NCBI RefSeq assembly: GCF_023734775.1
Contig: NZ_AP025732.1
Span: 5,144,501-5,208,500, forward strand
DNA: 64,000 nt
Origin: Nostoc cf. commune SO-36
Lineage (GTDB): Bacteria > Cyanobacteriota > Cyanobacteriia > Cyanobacteriales > Nostocaceae
Reading direction: 5' to 3'
The notes under the pieces are model-generated. The model worked only from the letters and a program-made list of their open reading frames with translations. It did not search any database and was not told the origin of the DNA. The translations under genes and the position numbers were made by a program. This document shows, piece by piece, positions 53,385 to 61,590 of this stretch. The stretch's first letter is position 1; every line of letters starts with the position of its first letter.

Positions 53385-54215
53385 CTAGCTAAGTAACTGT
53401 CTGGCATTGACAACGTATAAAAACTCATTACCATTTTTAGGTAAGAAAACGAGTGGTTTGTTCTTCCCTGGCGACTGCAATTCAGGAGGAAGTAAAGGGT
53501 AAATATCTGGATCTTGGAAATCAACTGTAATCTTCTTAGTAGTGCCGTTAACTAAGAAACAAGATGGATTATTACTTCCACTGCTATATTGATCGTACAA
53601 ACCATTAAGTACTTTCCGACGTAATTCTTCAACAGGAGAAACGTAGATAAAGTAACCTTGCTCGTCTAGTTCTTTAGCTCTATTAGCTGCTTTATCTGAA
53701 TCTAGAAAGAAATCAATTTGAGTATCTTCAATTTTTAGCGGACATTGCTGCACAGGCTTTCCAGCTACTACACTATATATTTTTTGTCCCAAGGGAGCAT
53801 CAATACTAAATAATTCTTTGGTAGCAATTTGAGCTTGTCCAGCTTGGAAGTCGAACCAAGCTTTAGTAACTGAACCATCTCCAAGTATTTTGATTAGTCC
53901 TGGTACTACTTTTTCATCAAACTCTTCTTTAGTGGCAGGAATCTGAAAATTCGGAGGAAGAGCAAAAGGGGTAGCAATTCCGTATTTGAGTATATCTTGA
54001 TAAACCTTAACTCCTTGTTTTTGTTGCTCTGGGGTGTTGTAAAGGCTGGTTATACCTAATACTGTTTTTGCAGGAGAATCTGCTAAAGCCGGACTTAGCC
54101 CACCTAGCCAAAGAATAAAGGTGAGAATAACTATGAAAATGCGACTTAACTTTTTCACTGGATTTCTGAATTGGAAAACTTTTTGTATTCTGCACGTATA
54201 ACCCTGCTTTAACAA
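53385..54215 (-). CDS. Secreted protein, unknown function
   Basis: The 276-residue product has an N-terminal Sec signal (KLSRIFIVILTFILWLGG with cleavage after SPALA near residue 46). The mature part has an N-terminal helical region, a PVQQCPLKIEDTQIDFFLDSDKAANRAKELDEQGYFIYVSP segment, and a SCFLVNGTTKKITVDF beta segment, with two cysteines that could pair. The pattern is faintly like the periplasmic Tic22-type chaperones of cyanobacteria, but I would not assign the family from this alone. Periplasmic location is inferred. Confidence 0.65.
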   Translation of the reverse strand: MLKQGYTCRIQKVFQFRNPVKKLSRIFIVILTFILWLGGLSPALADSPAKTVLGITSLYNTPEQQKQGVKVYQDILKYGIATPFALPPNFQIPATKEEFDEKVVPGLIKILGDGSVTKAWFDFQAGQAQIATKELFSIDAPLGQKIYSVVAGKPVQQCPLKIEDTQIDFFLDSDKAANRAKELDEQGYFIYVSPVEELRRKVLNGLYDQYSSGSNNPSCFLVNGTTKKITVDFQDPDIYPLLPPELQSPGKNKPLVFLPKNGNEFLYVVNARQLLS

Positions 54216-54383
54216 CCGAAGTTAAGAAACTTAAGAAATAAACTTAAAATCTAAATATTCATAATATTTAACAAACCTGATTTCAGGAAAAGCATATCTC
54301 ATCTTTGTAGCATCCTCTTTAGTTGAATAGATATTTGACGGCATATTATAGGCGCTAACTACTGATTATTACTTTAGGAGTGT

Positions 54384-55841
54384 ATGTACAAAAGTGAAGG
54401 GCCAATAATGGAACTACAACGTAGGCGTAAACGGGGCGTTATTCTTACACCTCAAGGATTTCAGAAACTTCAAACGGCAAAATGTCAAGCACAAAGTTGG
54501 GAAAATCTAGATAAACGTTACACTTTAGAAGATTTAAGCGATCGCACTGGCTTAGATCCAGATACAGTTATGAAGGTGTTTCATTGCCAAGTAGGAGTTG
54601 ATAAGCAAACTCTAAACACCTGTTTCAGAGCTTTTAATTTATTACTTGAACCAAGTGATTATCAACTAGCTCAAAAAGATCAGGCAATTAGTAATCAGCA
54701 TTCAATCAAAAATTTAACTGATTGGGGTGAAGCACCCGATATCTCTGCATTCTTGGAACGCACAGCAGAACTAAAGACACTAAAACACTGGATTCTCGAA
54801 GAACATTGTCGACTAGTGACTCTGTTAGGTATGGATGGGATGGGCAAAACCAGCTTATCAGTAAAGCTAGGAGAGCAAATTCAACATGAGTTTGAGTTTG
54901 TGATTTGGCGGAGTCTCCGCAATGCTCCACCAGCCAAAGATATGTTAGCAGAACTAATCAAAGTTTTATCAAATGGGCAGGAAACTAATTTATCAAAAAC
55001 TTTAGACGGTAGAATTTCGCAGTTGATACATTATTTAAAAAATACCCGTTGTTTATTGATATTAGATAATTTAGAGACAGTTTTACAAAAAACTTCCGGT
55101 AAATATGATATTAGATATTACCGTCAAGATGATGATGGTTATAACGAACTCATAACACGAGTATCAGAAACACTTCATCAAAGCTGCTTAGTGCTTACAA
55201 GTAATGAAACTCCGAAAGAAATTAGGCGAATGATAGGAGAAAATTTACCTGTTAGGGTGTTGCAATTAAAAGGCTTACAAGTAATAGAAGTAGAAAAAAT
55301 ATTTAAAACCAAGGGTAATTTTTGTGGTTTAAGTAGTGATTGGCATCAATTGATTAAGAGCTATGCAGGTAATCCATTGTTATTAAATATAGCTTCTCAC
55401 AAAATTTACAGGTTATTTGACGGTAATATTTCCGAATTCTTAACCCAAAAAACCTTAGTATTTGACGAAATTAACCAGTTTTTAAAAGAGTACTTTAAAG
55501 GATTGTCGGATATAGAAAATATCATTATTGAGTGGTTAGCAAATAATTCTCAGCCAGCTTCGTTTTCAGAACTGCGATCGCAAATATCACCTGCTATACC
55601 ACCACAACAAATACTAGATGCTTTGGAATCTTTGCAAGAGCGCTCTCTCGTAGAAAGAAATACTACTCTTTTTTCTATAGCGCCAATGATCAGAGAATAT
55701 ATAAATCACCAATTAATCCAAAATAAAATTAGCTCCAGCATCAAATCTCGCCAGCGTCAATTACAAAAAAATAGCTCAATTATTACCAGAGAAAAAATCA
55801 AACTCTCGTTTAATATTCCAGCGCTTACTGTCGTGAAGTAA
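54384..55841 (+). CDS. STAND NTPase with vMAP-like N-terminal HTH and NB-ARC domain
   Basis: The 485-residue protein starts at an ATG with an AGGAGTGT ribosome-binding site. The N-terminal 95 residues (RRKRGVILTPQGFQKLQ...YTLEDLSDRTGLDPDTVMKVFHC) match the winged-helix-like domain that begins many cyanobacterial STAND proteins. The NB-ARC core follows: Walker A LLGMDGMGKTSL (about 158-169), Walker B CLLILDNLE (about 230-238), and the GxP motif GNPLLLNIA (about 332-340), then a winged-helix part. The usual C-terminal WD40 or TPR repeats are absent, so it may act alone as an ATP-dependent switch or have lost its sensor. Its last 66 bases overlap the convergent gene at 55776. Confidence 0.85.
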   Translation: MYKSEGPIMELQRRRKRGVILTPQGFQKLQTAKCQAQSWENLDKRYTLEDLSDRTGLDPDTVMKVFHCQVGVDKQTLNTCFRAFNLLLEPSDYQLAQKDQAISNQHSIKNLTDWGEAPDISAFLERTAELKTLKHWILEEHCRLVTLLGMDGMGKTSLSVKLGEQIQHEFEFVIWRSLRNAPPAKDMLAELIKVLSNGQETNLSKTLDGRISQLIHYLKNTRCLLILDNLETVLQKTSGKYDIRYYRQDDDGYNELITRVSETLHQSCLVLTSNETPKEIRRMIGENLPVRVLQLKGLQVIEVEKIFKTKGNFCGLSSDWHQLIKSYAGNPLLLNIASHKIYRLFDGNISEFLTQKTLVFDEINQFLKEYFKGLSDIENIIIEWLANNSQPASFSELRSQISPAIPPQQILDALESLQERSLVERNTTLFSIAPMIREYINHQLIQNKISSSIKSRQRQLQKNSSIITREKIKLSFNIPALTVVK

Positions 55842-56327
55842 CAAGGTTAATTTGTCAGCACTAAACTCAAAATCTAACTCACGCTTTTGAAACTCTGTCC
55901 AAGCAGCTTTAAAGTTTTGCTTCTTTAAATCCCGAAAAGCAACCGTTATATGAGGCGCGAAAGGGCGGGTTTTAGAAACCTTGTCAACAACTCCTAAGTT
56001 GCTTTCTATATAAATCATTAAATCAGCTTGCAAAGTTAAAAGCTCTTGACTTCTGACAACATTAATGTATATGACACGAGGTGCAAAGGCATCAAACCCC
56101 CTGAGTGTAATGAATACTGGCTGTTGTCTACTAGCAAACTCTTCCAAGGATGCTTCTAGCAGTGGCAAGCTGGTATTTTCCCATTCAAAGGGCGGTTGCA
56201 AGGTAATATGCGGCGGAGATTTTAGCGCGTTACTACTAGCATAGCGATCGGCAAAGTACTGCTTAATCTGGTTGGCGTAATCTTGAATGTCTTGCGGTGG
56301 TAGGAGGGCGACAAAAAAACGGCTCAT
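55776..56327 (-). CDS. 2'-5' RNA ligase family protein (LigT/ThpR-like)
   Basis: The 183-residue protein carries the two H-x-T/S motifs of the 2H phosphoesterase fold: HITLQPPFEW (about residue 41) and HITVAFRDL (about 125). These proteins hydrolyse 2',3'-cyclic phosphates or join RNA ends in vitro; the in vivo role is uncertain. The start ATG at 56327 gives MSRFFVALLPPQDIQDYANQIK, the usual N-terminus. The C-terminus overlaps the convergent STAND gene. Confidence 0.92.
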   Translation of the reverse strand: MSRFFVALLPPQDIQDYANQIKQYFADRYASSNALKSPPHITLQPPFEWENTSLPLLEASLEEFASRQQPVFITLRGFDAFAPRVIYINVVRSQELLTLQADLMIYIESNLGVVDKVSKTRPFAPHITVAFRDLKKQNFKAAWTEFQKRELDFEFSADKLTLLLHDSKRWNIKREFDFFSGNN

Positions 56328-56428
56328 CTATTTATTTAAGCAACATTAAAATAGGCTGGTAACTATCCTTGAAGTTTTAACTCAAGTATCATTACCAGCC
56401 TAAATAAGGCAATTTAATTTCTTCAAAG

Positions 56429-56510
56429 TGCGGATGAAAGGACTTGAACCTTCACTCCTTTCGGAACTAGAACCTAAATCTAGCGCGTCTGCCAATTTCG
56501 CCACATCCGC
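56429..56510 (-). tRNA. tRNA-Leu (anticodon TAG)
   Basis: The reverse strand folds as an 82-base class II tRNA: acceptor GCGGATG/CATCCGC, D-arm GGCGAAATTGGCAGACGC, anticodon arm CTAGA-TTTAGGT-TCTAG giving anticodon TAG, a variable arm TTCCGAAAGGAG, and a T-arm GGTTCAAGTCC. CCA is not encoded. Reads CUA codons. Confidence 0.93.
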
Positions 56511-56638
56511 ATCAGTTTATTATCATAGCATAAGAAATTATTTTTGTGAATAGAAAATGAGAAAGAAGCAGGGGGAGATTAAGAAGAAATGCTCCCTGCT
56601 CCCTACCCCTCTGCCTCTTCTCCATGCCCCATTCCCAA

Positions 56639-57827
56639 TTACATGACTGCAACACGAGGCAAACGATGCTTAAAGCCACAGAGAATTTCCCAAGAAATAG
56701 TATTTAATTGTTCTGCCCAATCGTCTGCTGAAATTTGTTCTTTTCCCTGTTCCCCTAGTAAGGTGACTACTTCCCCTTCTTGGATATTAGGTATAGCACT
56801 CACATCCAGCATCAATTGATCCATTGTAATTGTCCCGATTTGCGACACTCTCTGACCGCGAATTAACACCTGCATTTTGTTGGAAAGACTGCGAGGCACA
56901 CCGTCAGCATAGCCAATTCCGACGACGGCGAGGCGAAGTTCACGCGGGGCTATAAATTGATGGCCGTAGCTAACAGCTGTTCCTGCGGCAATTGTTTTAA
57001 CTTGGGTGACTCGTGCTTTAAGTTGTAAAACTGGCTTGAGGTCGAGCGAATTTTGTAAATGGGTTGCTGGGTAGAGACCGTAAACAGCTAAACCTACTCG
57101 CACAATGTCGTAGTGCAATGCTGAATCTGTGAGTGCGGCGGCTGAGTTTGCCAAGTGCAAACAGGGTGGCTGAATTCCCATTGCTTTGATTTGCGCGATC
57201 GCTTCCTCAAATCGTCTATGCTGTTCTTCCATTACCGTCGTATCAGGATCATCTGCTGTTGCCAAATGAGAATAAACACTGGCAATAGATAGATGTGGTA
57301 AGCGCTGGACTAACTGGACAAATTCACCAGCTTGCTCGCCAATTAGTTCCCAGCCTAGACATTCCCGTGTCTAATTTGATATGTACTGGCACTGGAGAAC
57401 CATAATTCATCGATTCTAGAGTGTCAGAAAATACCAAAGCTTGTTTAGGGCTACAGAGTGTGGGCTGAAGTTTCCATTCTGCGATCGCATGAATCTGCTC
57501 TGGTGTATGAGTTGCCCCTAAAATCAAATGGGCGCTTGAATCCCGCCTTTCTCGCAATTGAATAGCTTCTGGAACTGTAGCGACTCCCAGCCAACTAGCT
57601 CCCGATTCGATTACGGTTTGAGCAACTGTCACCGCACCATGTCCATAAGCATCAGCTTTTACTACTGCCATCAACTGGGTACGCGGCGATAAAAACTGCA
57701 CTAATTGCTGTACGTTATACGACAACGCCCCTAAATCAATTTCTACCCAAGCTCGTTGCGAAAACCACGCGTAGGTGTCGCACTGCTGATTAGTAATTAC
57801 ACCAGGGATTTGTTTGCGACTTAACAT
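56639..57827 (-). pseudogene. alr: Alanine racemase, frameshifted
   Basis: Alr makes D-alanine for peptidoglycan with pyridoxal phosphate. The upstream frame (start ATG 57827) has WVEIDLGALSYNVQQL, the PLP lysine motif MAVVKADAYGHGAVTV and HIKLDTGMSRLGTNW, then stops at 57324. The downstream frame carries LATADDPDTTVMEEQHRRF, the DSALHYDIVRVGLAVYGLYP loop with the catalytic Tyr region, VSYGHQFIAPRELRLAVVGIGYADGV and the C-terminal QLMLDVSAIPNI. One surplus base near 57325-57335 explains the break. Alanine racemase is usually essential, so a sequence error is the likelier explanation unless a second copy exists elsewhere. Confidence 0.88.
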
Positions 57828-58332
57828 TTGTACTTACTCCTATCCCACCACAGCTATACTTTCAAGTTATTTATCTATACACGCTCCTAAAAGCGAGATC
57901 AGATTAACTAGGAAGTTTAACCTTCATATTGAAATTGATACAAGATATTGCGGTATTAAAGTAAAAATTAAGATTTGTGACTTAGAAGTGAAGAGTTAAT
58001 GCAGTTTAAGACTTATGCAAAAACTCTCTAAAACCAATGACACTAAAATAAGCGCAAACCCTTAAGATAATTGTCTTTTAACCTTAAGCGTTCCATCTAA
58101 AAGAGCATCCCATTCAGCTAAAAACCATCTACCCAGATGAAAACATCGTTTTTTGCATTAAACTACGGTAAGTTTTTTTTGCGTTTGGTTAGAAATTTTA
58201 CTTCCTAACTCCTAACTTTTCACTCATAACTTAATTTCCGAATTCTTCCGAAAGTATAATTTATTCTCATCTCCCTTGCAGGATGTATTTGTGTTAACAT
58301 TTATGTAAAGCTAACACCCTGAGCGCAGATAA
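57828..58332. other. Intergenic region with fragments of dispersed repeats
   Basis: At 58009-58030 a decayed AGGACTTACGCAAAA-type end (AAGACTTATGCAAAAACTCTCT) is present, and at about 58050-58090 an imperfect CCCTTAAGATAATTGTCTTTTAACCTTAAG inverted repeat. No gene is seen; nothing suggests a promoter clearly. Confidence 0.4.
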
Positions 58333-58830
58333 ATGGGGAAGGTTTTAGTCTTAAACGCCTCTTACGAACCTCTCAATATAACGAGCTGGCGTCGCGCTGT
58401 CGTTCTGTTGATTAAGGGCAAAGCAGAACGCGTGGAACACAACGGTAAATTCCTTTACTCGGATTTCCCGTTGCCGACCGTGATCCGGTTGCGTCACTAT
58501 GTACGTGTTCCTTATAAAGAAATTCCTCTGACTCGCCGAAATATATTGCACCGTGATGGTCATGCTTGTCAATATTGTGGCTACACAGGGGATGAGTTGA
58601 CACTAGACCATGTAATACCGCGATCGCGCGGCGGAGGCGATAGTTGGGAAAACATTGTGACAGCTTGTGTCCGTTGCAATGTCAAAAAAGGCAGCAGGAC
58701 TCCCCACGAAGCTCACATGCCTTTGCGTCATCCCCCTCGCCAACCTTATAGCAGCCTCTATTTCGAGGTCAGCAAACATCTTAAGAGTGGGCTGCATACA
58801 GAGTGGCAAAAGTATGTTATAGGTCTTTGA
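58333..58830 (+). CDS. HNH endonuclease family protein (cyanobacterial)
   Basis: The 165-residue protein starts MGKVLVLNASYEPLNITSWRRAVVLLIKGKAERV, the conserved opening of a small cyanobacterial/bacterial HNH family. The nuclease core lies at about residues 80-125: CQYCGYTGDELTLDHVIPRSRGGGDSWENIVTACVRCNVKKG, with CxxC zinc pairs, and D-H-V-I-P-R-S and N as catalytic residues. The family is conserved, usually chromosomal and without restriction partner genes; its biological role is uncertain (DNA metabolism is inferred). Confidence 0.93.
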   Translation: MGKVLVLNASYEPLNITSWRRAVVLLIKGKAERVEHNGKFLYSDFPLPTVIRLRHYVRVPYKEIPLTRRNILHRDGHACQYCGYTGDELTLDHVIPRSRGGGDSWENIVTACVRCNVKKGSRTPHEAHMPLRHPPRQPYSSLYFEVSKHLKSGLHTEWQKYVIGL

Positions 58831-59536
58831 GCAAAAAGTAGAGGGGTGCAAGGCCTTCATTGGTGTCAACTTAAGCTAAAAGCCTTTTCAAATCTCGTTT
58901 CCAGCCTCTGGGCTGGAAATGCTGCTCTTGGGGCTGCTGCCGCCAGTAAGGGAGGCGGCAGCCCCAACGACGGGCATTCCCAGTCGGAGCAGGGGAACGA
59001 GGCAATCCTAAAAGCTTTTTCTAGACTGGTTTTTACGTTAAGTTGACACCTATGGCAAGGTCTTGTGCCCCTACAGTAGTTTTTTTACTCAAAGTCCCTA
59101 AATTAGCAGAATTTCAAAGGGGATACAAAACACGTATTATTCATCAAAAATAATTGCTAATTGCTCAATAGTCACAATAATGAGAATATTGAGCATAAGA
59201 ATATTTCAAATATCAAGGACTAACCCTAAAGTATAAAATAGAAAATATACCTTAAGTCAGAGAAAAATCCCGTTGATTCAATTTATGGAAGAGAGGAAAA
59301 ACTCCGAAAACAGAATTATGCTGCTAGAGACAGCCGAATATACTTTCAAACCCCCATACTCCCTCTAATGGAATTTAGTTGATTGTTGAGCGTTGTTCTT
59401 GATAAAAAATATACTTAGATGTATAGTGCAATGTCTTGAGATTTTTGCGAAGATCATAATAATGTGGCTAAATTCAGTGAATTGCTGCTCGTAGTATTTC
59501 TGAATTAAAGGAGCCTCACACTTTAAAAAAGTTCCT
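58831..59536. other. Intergenic region with a complete MITE
   Basis: The 189-bp MITE at 58862-59050 is listed separately. The remainder (59051-59536) is AT-rich and shows no gene. The region upstream of the DHH gene includes a weak ribosome-binding site, GGAGCC. Confidence 0.5.
58862..59050. mobile_element. MITE with GGTGTCAACTTAA terminal inverted repeats, 189 bp
   Basis: The terminal 13 bases GGTGTCAACTTAA are exactly inverted at the two ends. Inside are palindromes GTTTCCAGCCTCTGGGCTGGAAA and CATTCCCAGTCGG..., and a CGGCAGCCCC arm. It lacks coding capacity. It is related to the copies at 532-657, 7762-7961, 32446-32540 and 32806-32838. The family seems mobile or at least was recently spread, because the copies lie in both orientations. 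Confidence 0.8.
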
Positions 59537-60820
59537 ATGTACTTGAATTCTCCCGTTACTCAATTTGAGAGTTTGTCGTTAACCAAAGAGCCAAACCCAG
59601 AGGAACCTGAAATCGAGAAAGCGCCAGTGGAAGTTGCCTTTAAAAGTCCATCATTACCGCCATCGGTAGGTGAAGGAGCTATATATCTCAATCACCGTGG
59701 TAATTCTCTGGCACAACAAAAGTCAGAAGAACTGCAAAAAACCCTTCTGGCACACCGACACGATCGCCAACTGGTAATTCTGCAAGATTTTCCTGACCCT
59801 GATGCCCTTTCCTGTGCCTGGGCTTACCAGTTAATTGCCCAGCAGTATGATATCAAATGTGAAATCATTTATGCTGGCGCATTAAGCCATCAAGAAAATA
59901 TTGCCTTGGTGAGGCTGACTAATTTACCGATCCATCGCTGGACACCGCAAACCTTAAAAACCAAAGATTTGTCGTGTTATCAAGGTTTTGTATTAATTGA
60001 TAATCAGGGAACCACTTCACAACTACTGTCATCGGTGCAGCAGGCTGGAATTCCCCTAGTGGTACTCATCGATCATCACAGTATCCAAGGTGATCTGCAA
60101 TCAGAGTTTGAGGATATCCGTCCTTATGTAAGAGCGACAGCAACAATTTTTACTCAATATCTGCAAACGGGATTATTAGCATTAGATACCAGCATAAATC
60201 AACACGTTAAATGCGCTACTGCCTTGATGCATGGCTTGCGATCGGATACAAATCGGTTAATGCAAGCGCAAGAAGAAGACTTTATGGCAGCTGCGTATTT
60301 AAGCCGATTTTATGACGCTCAACTGCTAAACGCCATTTTACAGGCGAACCGTTCCAAGCGGGTAATGGATGTGATCGAGCGATCGCTCAAAAATCGTATC
60401 GTCCAAAATAACTTTTCCATTGCTGGTGTTGGTTATTTACGCTACGAAGACCGTGACGCCATTCCCCAAGCGGCTGATTTTCTCGTCACCGAAGAAAACG
60501 TCCACACCGCCGTAGTTTATGGCATTGTTCACGATGAAGACGAAGAACTAGAAATAGTCATTGGCTCCCTGAGAACCAGCAAACTCACCCTTGACCCCGA
60601 TGAATTCATCAAAGAAGCCTTTGGACAAGATAGTGCAGGGCGCTTTTTTGGCGGTGGAAGGACAAGCGCAGGCGGTTTTGAAATTCCTATGGGCTTCTTA
60701 TCCGGCAGCAACGAAAATTCCGCTTATGCAAAAATGAAATGGGAAGTATTTGACACTCAAATTAAGCAAAAATTGCTGAGGTTAGTTAATCCTAGAGATA
60801 ATCCGATTCAGTCGGAGTAG
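59537..60820 (+). CDS. DHH-family phosphoesterase
   Basis: The 427-residue protein is a DHH/DHHA1 phosphoesterase (NrnA/GdpP-like). The metal motifs are DFPDPDALSCAWAYQL (about residue 81) and LIDHHSIQGDL (about 178, the DHH signature), and the DHHA1 part ends with GSLRTSKLTLDP and FFGGGRTSAGGFEIPMG. These enzymes hydrolyse oligoribonucleotides, pAp or cyclic dinucleotides; here the substrate cannot be decided. The N-terminal 40 residues are a Pro/Glu-rich extension. The start ATG at 59537 gives MYLNSPVTQFESL. Confidence 0.9.
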   Translation: MYLNSPVTQFESLSLTKEPNPEEPEIEKAPVEVAFKSPSLPPSVGEGAIYLNHRGNSLAQQKSEELQKTLLAHRHDRQLVILQDFPDPDALSCAWAYQLIAQQYDIKCEIIYAGALSHQENIALVRLTNLPIHRWTPQTLKTKDLSCYQGFVLIDNQGTTSQLLSSVQQAGIPLVVLIDHHSIQGDLQSEFEDIRPYVRATATIFTQYLQTGLLALDTSINQHVKCATALMHGLRSDTNRLMQAQEEDFMAAAYLSRFYDAQLLNAILQANRSKRVMDVIERSLKNRIVQNNFSIAGVGYLRYEDRDAIPQAADFLVTEENVHTAVVYGIVHDEDEELEIVIGSLRTSKLTLDPDEFIKEAFGQDSAGRFFGGGRTSAGGFEIPMGFLSGSNENSAYAKMKWEVFDTQIKQKLLRLVNPRDNPIQSE

Positions 60821-60995
60821 AGACGTATCAAGGAGAGGCGGAGAACTCCTAACTAATGCAGCAGTCAAAGTGTTTGTTCAGATAGCATCCTTTCCCGATT
60901 TTTGATAAAAGTCGGGAATTTGGTTTTTATGAGGAATGCTCAACTAAATCAAAGTTAACTTGCGCCTACCTATTTATTTGCCAAGGAGAAGCGCC

Positions 60996-61466
60996 ATGAA
61001 GTCTATAAAACTCCAAATCTTACAAACTCTATATGAGCAAGATTTTTATGCTTGGGTAGAGCAAACAGTAAAGCTTTTGCAATCGCACCAGTGGGACACG
61101 TTGGATTTAGAACACTTAATTGAGGAAGTGGTGGACTTGGGTAAGAGTCAACAACGGGCGTTGCAAAGTGCGTTGCGGTTGGTGTTATCGCATTTGCTGA
61201 AGTGGAAGTATCCACCAGAACGTCGTAGCCACAGTTGGCAAGTGACCATTACCCGTGAGCGACTGAATATAAATGAATTGCTGCAAGAAAGTCCCAGCTT
61301 ACGACGTTTCTTAAATGATGCCGAGTGGATAAATACTACCTATCAAAGAGCGCGGCGAGAGGCAATGGTGGAAACAAGTTTATCAGAAGATAACTTTGCG
61401 ATCGCTTGTCCGTTTTCTGTTGATGAGATTTTAGACTTAGACTTTTATCCTAACGCTGAGGAATAA
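60996..61466 (+). CDS. DUF29 domain protein
   Basis: The start ATG at 60996 follows a strong AAGGAGAAG ribosome-binding site, which excludes the longer frame. The 156-residue DUF29 protein has the usual N-terminal TLYEQDFYAWVEQTVKLL, DLEHLIEEVVDLGKSQQRALQSALRLVLSHLLKW, and a C-terminal CPFSVDEILDLDFYP. DUF29 proteins are abundant in cyanobacteria, often in many copies; their function is not established. A link to toxin-antitoxin or mobile islands has been suggested but cannot be judged here. Confidence 0.93.
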   Translation: MKSIKLQILQTLYEQDFYAWVEQTVKLLQSHQWDTLDLEHLIEEVVDLGKSQQRALQSALRLVLSHLLKWKYPPERRSHSWQVTITRERLNINELLQESPSLRRFLNDAEWINTTYQRARREAMVETSLSEDNFAIACPFSVDEILDLDFYPNAEE

Positions 61467-61590
61467 TCGTAAGGTTATTTGCGCTACGACAATCACGATG
61501 CCATACTTAAAGTAAGTAAATATACTGCTTATATTTAGTATACTAAATGGCTAACATCATGATAATCATGATTAGTCATTTTTATATTTG

